A DNA stretch of 7,767 nucleotides from contig JAAZDI010000327.1 in the NCBI GenBank assembly GCA_012512295.1, forward strand, positions 1 to 7,767, read 5' to 3'. The notes under the pieces are model-generated. The model ran no database searches. It was not told the origin of the DNA and was given only the letters and a program-made list of their open reading frames with translations. The translations under genes were made by a program, and so were the position numbers. Shown here piece after piece: positions 1 through 6,511 of the stretch. This DNA is from Syntrophomonadaceae bacterium (GTDB lineage Bacteria > Bacillota > Ch66 > Ch109). Each line of letters opens with the position of its first letter. Position 1 is the first letter of the stretch.

Positions 1-958
1 AGTTAATATCGGTCCGGCTTTCTGCCACATTGCTTTCCACCTGAAGCTTCAGGATCAGGGAAAGCTGACCGTCGCGGAGTTCCGGTTGCAGTTTGCTTTT
101 GCAGCCCAGGATTTCCAGAGTAACCGGCTTTCCCTGACCTCCCGGGGCTGGAACCTGAATAGTGCCGCTCTTAACCTGGCCTCTTACCCACAGCACTCCC
201 CGGCTCTCGGTTGCATTCAACCACCCGGCCAGTTTATCCCCTTGGAAGACGGCAGTTCCGTTAACCAGCATGGTATGCTCGGGTTCCGTTTCCGGTAGGG
301 CATCGTTGGTGTGTTCCGGTTGATATGACAGGTTGGGCCTTAATTCAACGCCAGCGGTAAAGGGATCGGTTCCTTCGCTTTCCAACATCTCCAGGAAGTC
401 GCCCACCGGTTGCACCGCGTACTGGGAAGTAAGACCCTGATCTCTGATTATTCTGGCTAAGCGCATGGCTGGACCCGGATCTAACAAGCCGGGGGTATCC
501 ATCAGCTTAACCAGGTCGCTCCGGCTGACCAGCAGCCAGGTATTTCGGCGCAGTTCATGGTCGCGTTCGAAAAAATCCAAAAGCTCCTGAACTGAGCGCT
601 CCCGGACCAAACCTTCATCCAGGAGGATTACCTGGGTGTGGCCATAAAAAGGCCGGCGCGGCGATTCCCAGGTTATGCGGCGAATGGCTTCAAAGACGGT
701 ATCACCCTCAGCTTTGAGGTTGCGATAGCTCTTTTGCTCTGCGGTAGTACTAAGGCCGCCAATTGCTCCGGTCACGGCTCTTGGATTGAGGACTTGGACG
801 ATAACCCGGATTTGTTCGGCCGGTGCTGATTCTATTCCAATCCCGCCGACAATGATCAATTGTTCTACTTCACGCCGGTCCCAGCAGGCCGGTTGACTGC
901 TGATAATCCCCAGGAGCAGGAGCAGCAGGAGCAGTTTTCTCCCCCAATTATTGGTCAT
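1..958 (-). CDS. gerC: Ger(x)C family spore germination lipoprotein, 3' end outside the window
   Basis: An open frame of 319 codons reads leftward from the ATG at 958 with no stop before the window edge, so the C-terminus is missing. The start overlaps the last 11 bp of gerA, as expected for a translationally coupled pair; an AAGGAGGG site lies upstream, at a rather long spacing of about 14 nt. Residues 1-8 are polar or basic, followed by eight leucines (9-16) and then SQPAC-WDRREVE. Cys25 directly before WDRRE is the hallmark of Ger(x)C proteins, the lipid-anchored C subunit of nutrient germinant receptors in the spore inner membrane. The residue at -3 is Gln rather than the usual Leu/Val, so the lipobox is imperfect, although PAC then WDRRE is otherwise typical. 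The following region (GGIGIE, VQVLNP, the YGHTQVILLDE stretch and ERDHELRRNTWLLVS) matches the N-terminal domain pattern of the family. Family assignment is confident; the germinant cannot be inferred. Confidence 0.93.
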   Translation of the reverse strand, partial: MTNNWGRKLLLLLLLLGIISSQPACWDRREVEQLIIVGGIGIESAPAEQIRVIVQVLNPRAVTGAIGGLSTTAEQKSYRNLKAEGDTVFEAIRRITWESPRRPFYGHTQVILLDEGLVRERSVQELLDFFERDHELRRNTWLLVSRSDLVKLMDTPGLLDPGPAMRLARIIRDQGLTSQYAVQPVGDFLEMLESEGTDPFTAGVELRPNLSYQPEHTNDALPETEPEHTMLVNGTAVFQGDKLAGWLNATESRGVLWVRGQVKSGTIQVPAPGGQGKPVTLEILGCKSKLQPELRDGQLSLILKLQVESNVAESRTDIN

Positions 959-2627
959 TTTTATTTGTTTGCCCTCCTTTTCTTGGCTGACCTTTATTCG
1001 GTTGAGCGGGAGAGGGTTTTAGCCCGGAGACCTGGCGCTGCTGGTTTGTTTTCGCCGTTTCAGTCGGCCGGCGGTTCATTGCCCATGTGGGAGCGCGGAC
1101 CAGGACATCTTTGAGGTCTGACCCATGAAGGGGGGCCAGGGGAGCCAAATAGGGCACGCCAAAAGATCGCAACCCGGCCAAATGAATCAGGACCGCCAGA
1201 AACGCAATGATTATTCCGAAGAGCCCCAGGACCCCGGCTAACAGCATAAAGCCAAAGCGCATCAGGCGCAGCGGAAAACTAATCGTAAATATAGGCATCA
1301 TAAAGGAGGCAATGCCGGTCAAGGCCACGACAATCACCATCAGCGGCGAGACGATGCTGGCTTGGATTGCGGCTTGGCCGAGCACCAGAGCCCCGACGAT
1401 GCTCACGGCTTGACCCACCTGCCGGGGCAGTCGGATGCCAGCTTCCCGGATGGCCTCAAAGGCCAGTTCCATGATCAAGGCCTCAAGCAAGGCCGGGAAA
1501 GGGACCCCTTCGCGGGCGGCAGCGATACTGAGAAGTAACCGGGTCGGGATCATCTCCTGGTGAAAGGTGGTCACCGCGATATACAGCGATGGCAGCAGCA
1601 AGGCCGTGAACATCCCCAGATACCGCAGCCAACGAATGACTGTGGCATAAACAAATCGAGTCGAGTAGTCCTCCGGGGACTGCAATAAAAAGAAAAAGTT
1701 TGTCGGCACAACCAGCACAAAAGGGGTCCCTTCGGTCAAGATCGCTACCCGGCCTTCGATCAAAGCTGACGCCACGATATCCGGTCGCTCTGTGTGAAGC
1801 ACGGTTGGAAAGGGGGAAAACGGCGCATCTTCAATCAGTTCTTCGAGTGTGCCGCTTTCTATGATCGCATCTAGGTCGATCCGCTGCAGCCGGCGTTTAA
1901 CTTCCGCCACTAGATCCGGGGAAGTGATCCCTTTGATGTAGCTGATCATTACTGGGGTAGAGGTAACCCTGCCGATATTTAGACGTTCAAAGACCAGATT
2001 AGGGGACTGAATCCGGCGCCGAATCAAGGACAGATTGGTTGAGAGGGTTTCCACAAAACCCTCTCGGGTACCTCGAACCACGGTTTCGGATGTGGGTTCA
2101 GTAATATTCCGCGTACTCCATCCCTGTAAACCAAGGATCAAGGCAGTGTCTTGTCCGTCAATCAAGATGACTACTTTTCCGTAAAGGATGGCATTGACCA
2201 GTTCGGCCAGGGTGCGGGCCTCTTGTAAGTCCGTGGAGGTGACGATAAAATCTTTGACTAGTTTCAACAGGTTGTGCTGGTTGAGCTGGCAGCCAACCTC
2301 CTGGGAAAAGAGCATCATGGGTTTTAAGACATCACTATTGATCAGGGCCTTGTCGCACATACTTTCAATATGAATGATTGCTGCCTCGGTTTGCTCAGCC
2401 AGGCCCAGCCGAAACTGCCGAAAAATAATATCCGCGTTTTGGCCGAAGATCCGCTTTAGCCGGTCAAGGTTGACCGACAAGCTGGAAGAAACAGTGATTT
2501 TGGCTAAATCTTCATTCCGGTAAACCCGACGATCCGGTTCGGTCTGGTTATTTGGTCGGGCGAAGTCCTCCCTTTTTTTAGCTTTTGGCATTAATTTCCC
2601 AATCAGTTTTTTTATCCTGGGTGACAT
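948..2627 (-). CDS. gerA: GerA family spore germination receptor A subunit
   Basis: A complete protein of 559 residues, slightly longer than typical GerAA proteins. The ATG at 2627 is preceded by AGAGGG with a 7-nt gap. GerA-type A subunits are membrane proteins of the spore inner membrane that act with B and C subunits to sense nutrients and trigger germination. The N-terminal half (about 1-290) is soluble and carries the conserved RGTREGF then NLSLIRRRIQSP segment (185-209). Next come the EGRVAILTEGTPFVLVVPTN segment (291-310) and hydrophobic helices at about 335-353, 406-424, 428-448 and 456-484. The segment between the first two (FHQEMIPTRLLLSIAAAREG, 355-374) is strongly family-like. The last 45 residues form a basic, Gln/Asn/Lys/Pro-rich tail of low complexity. 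SpoVAF is a paralogous alternative, but the overlapping gerC downstream favours a true germinant receptor operon. Expression in the forespore under sigma G is expected from family knowledge; I could not find a convincing sigma G promoter. Confidence 0.95.
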   Translation of the reverse strand: MSPRIKKLIGKLMPKAKKREDFARPNNQTEPDRRVYRNEDLAKITVSSSLSVNLDRLKRIFGQNADIIFRQFRLGLAEQTEAAIIHIESMCDKALINSDVLKPMMLFSQEVGCQLNQHNLLKLVKDFIVTSTDLQEARTLAELVNAILYGKVVILIDGQDTALILGLQGWSTRNITEPTSETVVRGTREGFVETLSTNLSLIRRRIQSPNLVFERLNIGRVTSTPVMISYIKGITSPDLVAEVKRRLQRIDLDAIIESGTLEELIEDAPFSPFPTVLHTERPDIVASALIEGRVAILTEGTPFVLVVPTNFFFLLQSPEDYSTRFVYATVIRWLRYLGMFTALLLPSLYIAVTTFHQEMIPTRLLLSIAAAREGVPFPALLEALIMELAFEAIREAGIRLPRQVGQAVSIVGALVLGQAAIQASIVSPLMVIVVALTGIASFMMPIFTISFPLRLMRFGFMLLAGVLGLFGIIIAFLAVLIHLAGLRSFGVPYLAPLAPLHGSDLKDVLVRAPTWAMNRRPTETAKTNQQRQVSGLKPSPAQPNKGQPRKGGQTNKNDQ

Positions 2628-2916
2628 TGGATAACCCTCTCTTCATTGAAATCGGGCAAACCGGGTTAAAGTGCCAATTGGTATTAATATTCTCCAAAGG
2701 AGCCGGGAGTATCCATTTTGGATAGCGTGCGAAGCGGCATGGGGATCTAATTAGACGTTTTTTCTATCAGTCTTGAAAGTTAGGCAATTGAGAGTAGGAA
2801 CTTAAAAATAGGTCTTTGGTCCTGATTGAATTGCTAGTATTTTGCCTGTTTTTGTCGTATTATACATTGCAGGGTATTAAGATTAATAATTAACGTGGAT
2901 AATATTGGAACAACAT
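2628..2916. other. Spacer between divergent gerA and the chemoreceptor leader
   Basis: This stretch holds no credible coding region on either strand. It must contain the leftward gerA promoter and the rightward promoter of the riboswitch-chemoreceptor unit. Next to gerA I see only its ribosome binding site. An exact 6-bp inverted repeat with a 3-nt centre (TATCCA-TTT-TGGATA, 2710-2724) lies about 85 bp upstream of the gerA start and could be an operator, but nothing else supports that. The half nearer the aptamer is AT-rich. Confidence 0.6.
2852..2880 (+). promoter_or_regulatory. Candidate sigma-A-type promoter for the riboswitch-chemoreceptor transcript
   Basis: TTGTCG (2852-2857) and TATTAA (2875-2880) are separated by exactly 17 bp and each match 4 of 6 consensus bases. 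Transcription would begin near 2887, about 30 nt before the aptamer, which is a sensible position. The surrounding sequence is AT-rich, so chance matches are easy. A flagellar sigma D promoter would be an alternative for a chemoreceptor gene, but I did not recognise one. Confidence 0.25.
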
Positions 2917-3006
2917 AATGGGCAGCGTATTCGAAAGAATACTACGCAAAGCTACGGGTCTAAGGTTTTAGGTCTTAACCTGAGGCTATGATCGCCGGGC
3001 TGCATT
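2917..3006 (+). ncRNA. Cyclic-di-GMP class I riboswitch aptamer (GEMM-I)
   Basis: The conserved core is recognisable. There is a GGGCA-type 5' strand (2920-2924). A 6-bp hairpin follows, GTATTC/GAATAC, capped by a GAAA tetraloop (2927-2942). Then come the signature ACGCAAAGCT (2944-2953) and ACGGGTCTAAGG (2954-2965), and a second helix, CTAAGGTT with AACCTGAG (2960-2967 and 2977-2984). The conserved 3' strand ends in GATCGCCGGGCTGC (2990-3003). The closing helix pairs GCAGC (2922-2926) with GCTGC (2999-3003) and AAT with ATT outside it, leaving G2920 and G2921 unpaired where the ligand-contacting G is expected. By my alignment that position is G, not the A typical of the cAMP-GMP subclass, so c-di-GMP is the likely ligand. 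Such aptamers commonly precede motility and chemotaxis genes; here the downstream gene is a chemoreceptor. Confidence 0.92.
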
Positions 3007-3047
3007 ACACCATCGCTTTAATTCACTGGACATGAATTAAAGGTCTG

Positions 3048-3072
3048 CCCGTTTGGATAAACGGGTTTTTTT
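3048..3072 (+). terminator. Intrinsic terminator, expression platform of the riboswitch
   Basis: CCCGTTT (3048-3054) and AAACGGG (3059-3065) form a perfect 7-bp stem around a GGAT loop, followed directly by seven T residues (3066-3072). It lies 42 nt past the aptamer and 232 nt before the chemoreceptor start, so it would end transcription in the leader. A perfect 9-bp hairpin, CTTTAATTC/GAATTAAAG (3016-3042), sits between aptamer and terminator. The 5' side of the terminator and its flank (3045-3053) is complementary to aptamer bases 2917-2925, which gives an alternative antiterminator pairing. Confidence 0.88.
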
Positions 3073-3110
3073 AATAACTACTTAAACACTGGAGGTGAAA
3101 CACTACGGCT

Positions 3111-3300
3111 GTCTAGCAGTATCTTGATCTACTCTTACTTTTTCTCGGGGATAGACGATATCCATGCCACATCTGTATAGCAATATCATTGATCTACTCT
3201 TACTCCTACGGAACTTCGGCTTCCACGCATACAAAAAGTCTAGCAACTTTATGATCATGATTGACTCTTACTGGGTTTAAAATTAAATAAGGGAGAGGAA
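3111..3300 (+). repeat. Three degenerate tandem copies of a 63-64 nt unit in the chemoreceptor leader
   Basis: A core of about 30 nt recurs at 3111-3139, 3175-3204 and 3238-3272, starting every 64 and then 63 nt. Shared parts are GTCTAGCA (GTATAGCA in copy 2), an AT-rich link, and GATCTACTCTTACT. The last part is identical in copies 1 and 2 and is GATTGACTCTTACT in copy 3. After the core, units 1 and 2 each carry a short hairpin followed by a similar CCATGCCA or CCACGCAT: GGATA/TATCC at 3149-3163, and GGAA/TTCC around a C(TTCG)G loop at 3210-3224. Unit 3 instead runs into the ribosome binding site of the chemoreceptor gene. The 64-nt step between copies 1 and 2 is not a multiple of three, so this is not a coding repeat. 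I recognise no known element; a regulatory RNA or protein-binding array is possible. Confidence 0.7.
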
Positions 3301-3304
3301 TATT

Positions 3305-5296
3305 TTGTTTAATCTAGGGAAAATGAGCGTTAAGTTCAAACTCCTGCTACCTGTCTTAATATTGGTCATATTATGTTTGAGTATTATGGGGGTTTTAAAT
3401 TATCAGGCGGCCAGAAATCTTTTAACGACTCAGATGGGGGAGCAAATCTTAAAAATAGCTGTGGCACAGTCAGAGAATATTGATAACTGGCTGAAGATCC
3501 GGCTGGCTGAGGTTGAGACTCTGGCCAATACTGGGATAGTTAGGAGCATGGATCTAACCCAGATCGAACCGGGACTGGTTAAACACCATGAGCGTTTGCA
3601 GGAATACTATGAACTGCTGTACGTTGCCGAGCCGAATGGTATCTGCCACCTTAGTACTGGAGGGGAGAATAACATTGCTGACCGAGACTACTTCCAGCAG
3701 GTTATGGCCGGTAAAACACTGGTGTCGGACCCGGTAATCTCCAAAGCCACCGGCAACCCGATCGTGGTCGCGATCGCGCCGATTAAAAATGACAGCGGAC
3801 AGGTTATCGGGGCTTTCGGGGGAGTTGTGCTGATTGATACCTTGAACCGGATGGTTTTAGATGTGAAGGTCGGCCAAACCGGTTATGCCTATATGATGCA
3901 GCGGGACGGACTAACCCTGGTTCACCCGGATAAGGACTGGGTCCTGAAACGAAATCCGCTCCAAGAAGCGGGCACGGATAAATCCTTGGTCGATATCCTG
4001 ACGCGCATGACTAAGGGTGAGACCGGTCACGGGTATTATACCTGGGAGGGTGACGAAAAACTGATCAGCTTTGCTCCCGTGAAAACAACCGGGTGGGGTT
4101 TGGCAGTTACGGTACCCAGCCAAGAAATCAATGAAAGTGTTAGTACCCTGGCCAAGAATACGCTAATTATTGGGCTGGTTTGTCTGGTGGTGCTGGGCTT
4201 AGCCATCTTCTTTATGGTACAGCTAACCTTAAAACCATTACAACGGCTAGCTGAAGTGAGCAGCCGAATCGCTGAGGGAGATTTAGCGCAGCAGGTAGAA
4301 GTAAAGTCGACCGACGAGATCGGCCAATTGGCGGAGAACTTTAACGGCATGGTCAATAACCTGCGCCGTTTAGTAGAGCGGATCAGTACTATGACCGGGC
4401 AAGTGGCGGATGCCTCGGAGCAACTAGCTGAGGCAGCCGGGGAGTCTGGTAAAGCGACAGAGCAGGTCGCCCTCAGTATGGGTGAATTGGCCAAAGGAAC
4501 GGCTAATGAGGCGGAACTTACCCAGGATGCTGCCCGAGTGGTGAATGAAATGGCCCAAGCCCTGCGGCAGGTAGAAAGTGGAGCCCAACAGGTTAACGGG
4601 GTCTCCCGGCAGTTAAAAAATGTCGTTGAGGAAGGAATGGAAGCCGTCAGTGATCTGAGCAGTAAAATGGCGGAAAGTGTTCGGTCTGCTGAAGGGGTCG
4701 GCGTAGCCATTCAGGATCTAGATCAGCGCTCTAAAGAGATTGGACAGATTGTCGAGGTCATCACCAATATTGCCGGCCAAACTAATTTGCTGGCCTTAAA
4801 CGCAGCCATAGAGGCGGCTCGAGCGGGTGAACAAGGCCGCGGCTTTGCGGTGGTTGCTGATGAGGTGCGGAAATTGGCCGAGGGTTCGGCTCAGGCTGCC
4901 AATCAGATTGCCCAGCTTATCCAGGATATTCAGAAAGGAACCGAAACCGCAGTCAATGAGGTAACCAACGCCATCGCAGTGATTAAGGCGCAGGAGCAGG
5001 CGGTGAGCGTCACTGAGAACTTGTTCGGCAATGTTGAAAAAGGAGCCGGATCCATTGAATTGGAGATAAATTCTGCTATCGCGGCCATTAATCAGTTGAG
5101 CACCCAGGCTCAGCGAATCGTCCAGGCCGTGGAAAGCATCTCGGCGATTACCCAGCAATCAGCTGCCTCCGCTGAAGAAGTTTCAGCCATTACCGAGGAG
5201 CAAACTGCTTCCGCCCAGATGATTGCCGCCTCGGCGCAAAACATCGCTGATCTGGTTAAAGATTTAGAAAAAGCAGTCGCCCAATTCAAACTTTAG
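3305..5296 (+). CDS. Methyl-accepting chemotaxis protein with dCache sensor domain
   Basis: A complete transmembrane chemoreceptor of 663 residues. TTG at 3305 is chosen because GGGAGAGGA (3291-3299) lies 5 nt before it; the first in-frame ATG (codon 7, 3323) would sit too far away. Domains in order are: transmembrane helix 1 at about 11-33; an extracellular double-Cache sensor at about 36-282, including DRDYFQQVMAGK (126-137) and SDPVISKATGNP (141-152); transmembrane helix 2 at about 284-308; HAMP at about 309-358; and a long cytoplasmic signalling coiled coil to the C-terminus. The highly conserved hairpin tip that contacts CheA and CheW is present (484-526, around Glu503). There is no C-terminal CheR-tethering pentapeptide. 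The protein should control CheA kinase, and so flagellar bias, in response to an outside ligand that I cannot identify. The upstream c-di-GMP riboswitch and terminator predict that its amount is tied to c-di-GMP. The gene appears to be transcribed alone. Confidence 0.96.
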   Translation: MFNLGKMSVKFKLLLPVLILVILCLSIMGVLNYQAARNLLTTQMGEQILKIAVAQSENIDNWLKIRLAEVETLANTGIVRSMDLTQIEPGLVKHHERLQEYYELLYVAEPNGICHLSTGGENNIADRDYFQQVMAGKTLVSDPVISKATGNPIVVAIAPIKNDSGQVIGAFGGVVLIDTLNRMVLDVKVGQTGYAYMMQRDGLTLVHPDKDWVLKRNPLQEAGTDKSLVDILTRMTKGETGHGYYTWEGDEKLISFAPVKTTGWGLAVTVPSQEINESVSTLAKNTLIIGLVCLVVLGLAIFFMVQLTLKPLQRLAEVSSRIAEGDLAQQVEVKSTDEIGQLAENFNGMVNNLRRLVERISTMTGQVADASEQLAEAAGESGKATEQVALSMGELAKGTANEAELTQDAARVVNEMAQALRQVESGAQQVNGVSRQLKNVVEEGMEAVSDLSSKMAESVRSAEGVGVAIQDLDQRSKEIGQIVEVITNIAGQTNLLALNAAIEAARAGEQGRGFAVVADEVRKLAEGSAQAANQIAQLIQDIQKGTETAVNEVTNAIAVIKAQEQAVSVTENLFGNVEKGAGSIELEINSAIAAINQLSTQAQRIVQAVESISAITQQSAASAEEVSAITEEQTASAQMIAASAQNIADLVKDLEKAVAQFKL

Positions 5297-5318
5297 CCAA
5301 AGCAGCCAAAGGGACGAG

Positions 5319-5391
5319 GAGCCGGATGAGCGAGAGTCTCTCGTCCGGTTCTGTGAGGGGGTGGGGGTGAGATCCCCCCGCTCTACTCGAC
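5319..5391 (+). mobile_element. Group II intron remnant: domains V and VI only
   Basis: The sequence begins GAGCCGGATG and returns with CGTCCGGTTC, which forms the typical domain V hairpin: GAGCCGGA pairs with TCCGGTTC, with the AGC catalytic triad at 5320-5322 and a two-base CG bulge on the 3' side. A G-rich/C-rich domain VI helix follows (GGGGG at 5363-5367 with CCCCC at 5374-5378). It ends in CTCTACTCGAC (5381-5391), the usual 3' end of bacterial group II introns with the branch-point A in TACTC. Domain V is 33 nt here; the distal stem around GAGA needs a bulged T or a U-U mismatch, which suggests decay. No reverse transcriptase and no domains I-IV lie upstream, because the intact chemoreceptor gene ends 22 bp before. 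It is therefore a leftover 3' fragment and cannot splice by itself. Confidence 0.8.
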
Positions 5392-5408
5392 CTCGTGGAC
5401 AGGATGCC

Positions 5409-5432
5409 GGGACGGCAACTACTGTTGGTCCC
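5409..5432. other. Hairpin between the convergent chemoreceptor and ATPase genes
   Basis: GGGAC (5409-5413) and GTCCC (5428-5432) enclose a second inverted repeat, CAAC-TACT-GTTG (5416-5427), giving nine base pairs with a two-base GG bulge. It touches the stop codon of the leftward ATPase gene and lies after the rightward chemoreceptor gene. This is where a bidirectional terminator would be expected. No T-run follows on either strand, so a role as an intrinsic terminator is weakly supported. Confidence 0.4.
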
Positions 5433-6511
5433 TATTCGGCGGCTAACTTCAAAACCTTGTTTAAGACCTGCTCCCGCACCGCATCTAACTCATCATAATC
5501 CATCGCCTCAATATATATCGCCTCTAACTGGTCATGGGCCTTCTTAGCCCGGTTTATCTCGGCCACTGCCGCGCTGATCACCTCCTCAAATTTCAGCTTT
5601 TTCTCAGCTAAAGCTGCTTTTCGTTCTTCTAGAACGGACTCAGCCGCGAATTCCATTAAATCAATGATCCGGTCACCCGGTCGGCTGGCCTCAATCACGT
5701 GCGGCGGGCTACCGTCAAGCACCGCTGTTTTCAAGTAAGGGATTATTACCATGTCCAGGCTGTCAGGGTCAAAGGCGCAGTGAAAAACTTCAACCCCAAA
5801 TCCCCTTTGCCGGGCAATCTGCGCCACCTTACTGATTATGGTTGATTTGCCGCTGCCCGGTGCTCCTCGAAGAATAAAGCGACGAGTGCAATCTTCAGTC
5901 AAATTTTCTATATAATTGACTGTTCCTTCCGGGGTCAAGGCTCCGGCAAACAGGTGCCGCACCGGGGGAGAAAATTTGAAGACCTCCGCCAGCAAGCTCT
6001 CTGTCTGCTGATCAAGCCGCGAAAAATCCATAGCCTCAGCCACCAGACCCTCCCATTCCTCTTCAATCGCCTTGGCCTTTTTCAAAAGTTCGTAGGCTTG
6101 ACTAAAATGCCCGCTGATTTGAGTAGTAATATCCACGATTTCCTTACGGTGTTCCTGCAAGTACTCCTCGCGCCAACACTCCCCCAGATTAATGATCTGA
6201 TCAACCGCTCCGGGGTACTTTGGATCAATTATATGCGGCGCGGTTCCATCCACAATCCCCACCCCAATTGTCGGGATAATCACCCCATCCAAAGAACGAT
6301 TATCTGAAGAACAATGGAGAAATTCAATATCATAGCCGCGGTCAACCATGGCTAGCCCCACCTGACGGATCAAGGTCGATTTACCGGTACCCGGCCCGCC
6401 TTTGAGGATATAAAGCCGCTGCAAATTTTGCAAGGCTGAGTCATAAAGGGAGAAAAAGCCCCGGACCGTATTACCCCCGAGGTAGACATTTTTAATCCGA
6501 CCAAATCTCAT
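5432..6511 (-). CDS. Internally duplicated P-loop ATPase (PRK06851-like), function unknown
   Basis: A protein of 359 residues starting at the ATG at 6511, with an AAGGGGGT site about 8 nt upstream. It consists of two related halves offset by 178 residues. Each half has a Walker A motif (GGPGTGKST, 38-46; GAPGSGKST, 216-224). Each then has HC...SLD.VIIP......DG..PH.I (66-94 and 244-272) and finally a charged helical segment ending in EAMD-F/Y and a leucine-rich helix. No signal peptide or membrane segment is seen, so it should be cytoplasmic. From memory it resembles an uncharacterised Firmicutes ATPase family catalogued as PRK06851; no substrate is known to me. With both P-loops intact, both halves may bind nucleotide. 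It is convergent with the chemoreceptor gene and has no close partner gene, so context gives no function. Confidence 0.85.
   Translation of the reverse strand: MRFGRIKNVYLGGNTVRGFFSLYDSALQNLQRLYILKGGPGTGKSTLIRQVGLAMVDRGYDIEFLHCSSDNRSLDGVIIPTIGVGIVDGTAPHIIDPKYPGAVDQIINLGECWREEYLQEHRKEIVDITTQISGHFSQAYELLKKAKAIEEEWEGLVAEAMDFSRLDQQTESLLAEVFKFSPPVRHLFAGALTPEGTVNYIENLTEDCTRRFILRGAPGSGKSTIISKVAQIARQRGFGVEVFHCAFDPDSLDMVIIPYLKTAVLDGSPPHVIEASRPGDRIIDLMEFAAESVLEERKAALAEKKLKFEEVISAAVAEINRAKKAHDQLEAIYIEAMDYDELDAVREQVLNKVLKLAAE

Noticed and set aside
911..934. A CAGGAGCAGGAGCAGCAGG microrepeat
   Set aside because: It is simply the alternating leucine codons (CTG/CTC) of the GerC signal peptide read on the opposite strand.
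86..1114. Several plus-strand open frames of 63-84 codons at the left of the window
   Set aside because: They are antisense to gerC and the end of gerA, whose family motifs are clear on the minus strand.
2710..2724. TATCCA-TTT-TGGATA inverted repeat as a terminator or operator
   Set aside because: There is no T-run, so it is not an intrinsic terminator, and six bases per arm without promoter context are not enough to call an operator.
3111..3272. A CRISPR array of three ~30-nt repeats and two ~34-nt spacers
   Set aside because: Repeat and spacer lengths fit, but the copies differ by substitutions and length changes (29, 30 and 35 nt), the spacers share hairpin and CCAYGC similarity with each other, no cas genes are present, and the array abuts the ribosome binding site of the chemoreceptor.
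4036..4710. A 224-codon open frame on the minus strand inside the chemoreceptor gene
   Set aside because: It lies fully antisense to a strongly conserved chemoreceptor coding region, is Ser/Thr/Ala-rich low-information sequence, and resembles no family; it is a shadow frame.
5954..6307. A 117-codon plus-strand open frame inside the ATPase gene
   Set aside because: It is antisense to the conserved duplicated ATPase; no ribosome binding site or recognisable domain supports it.
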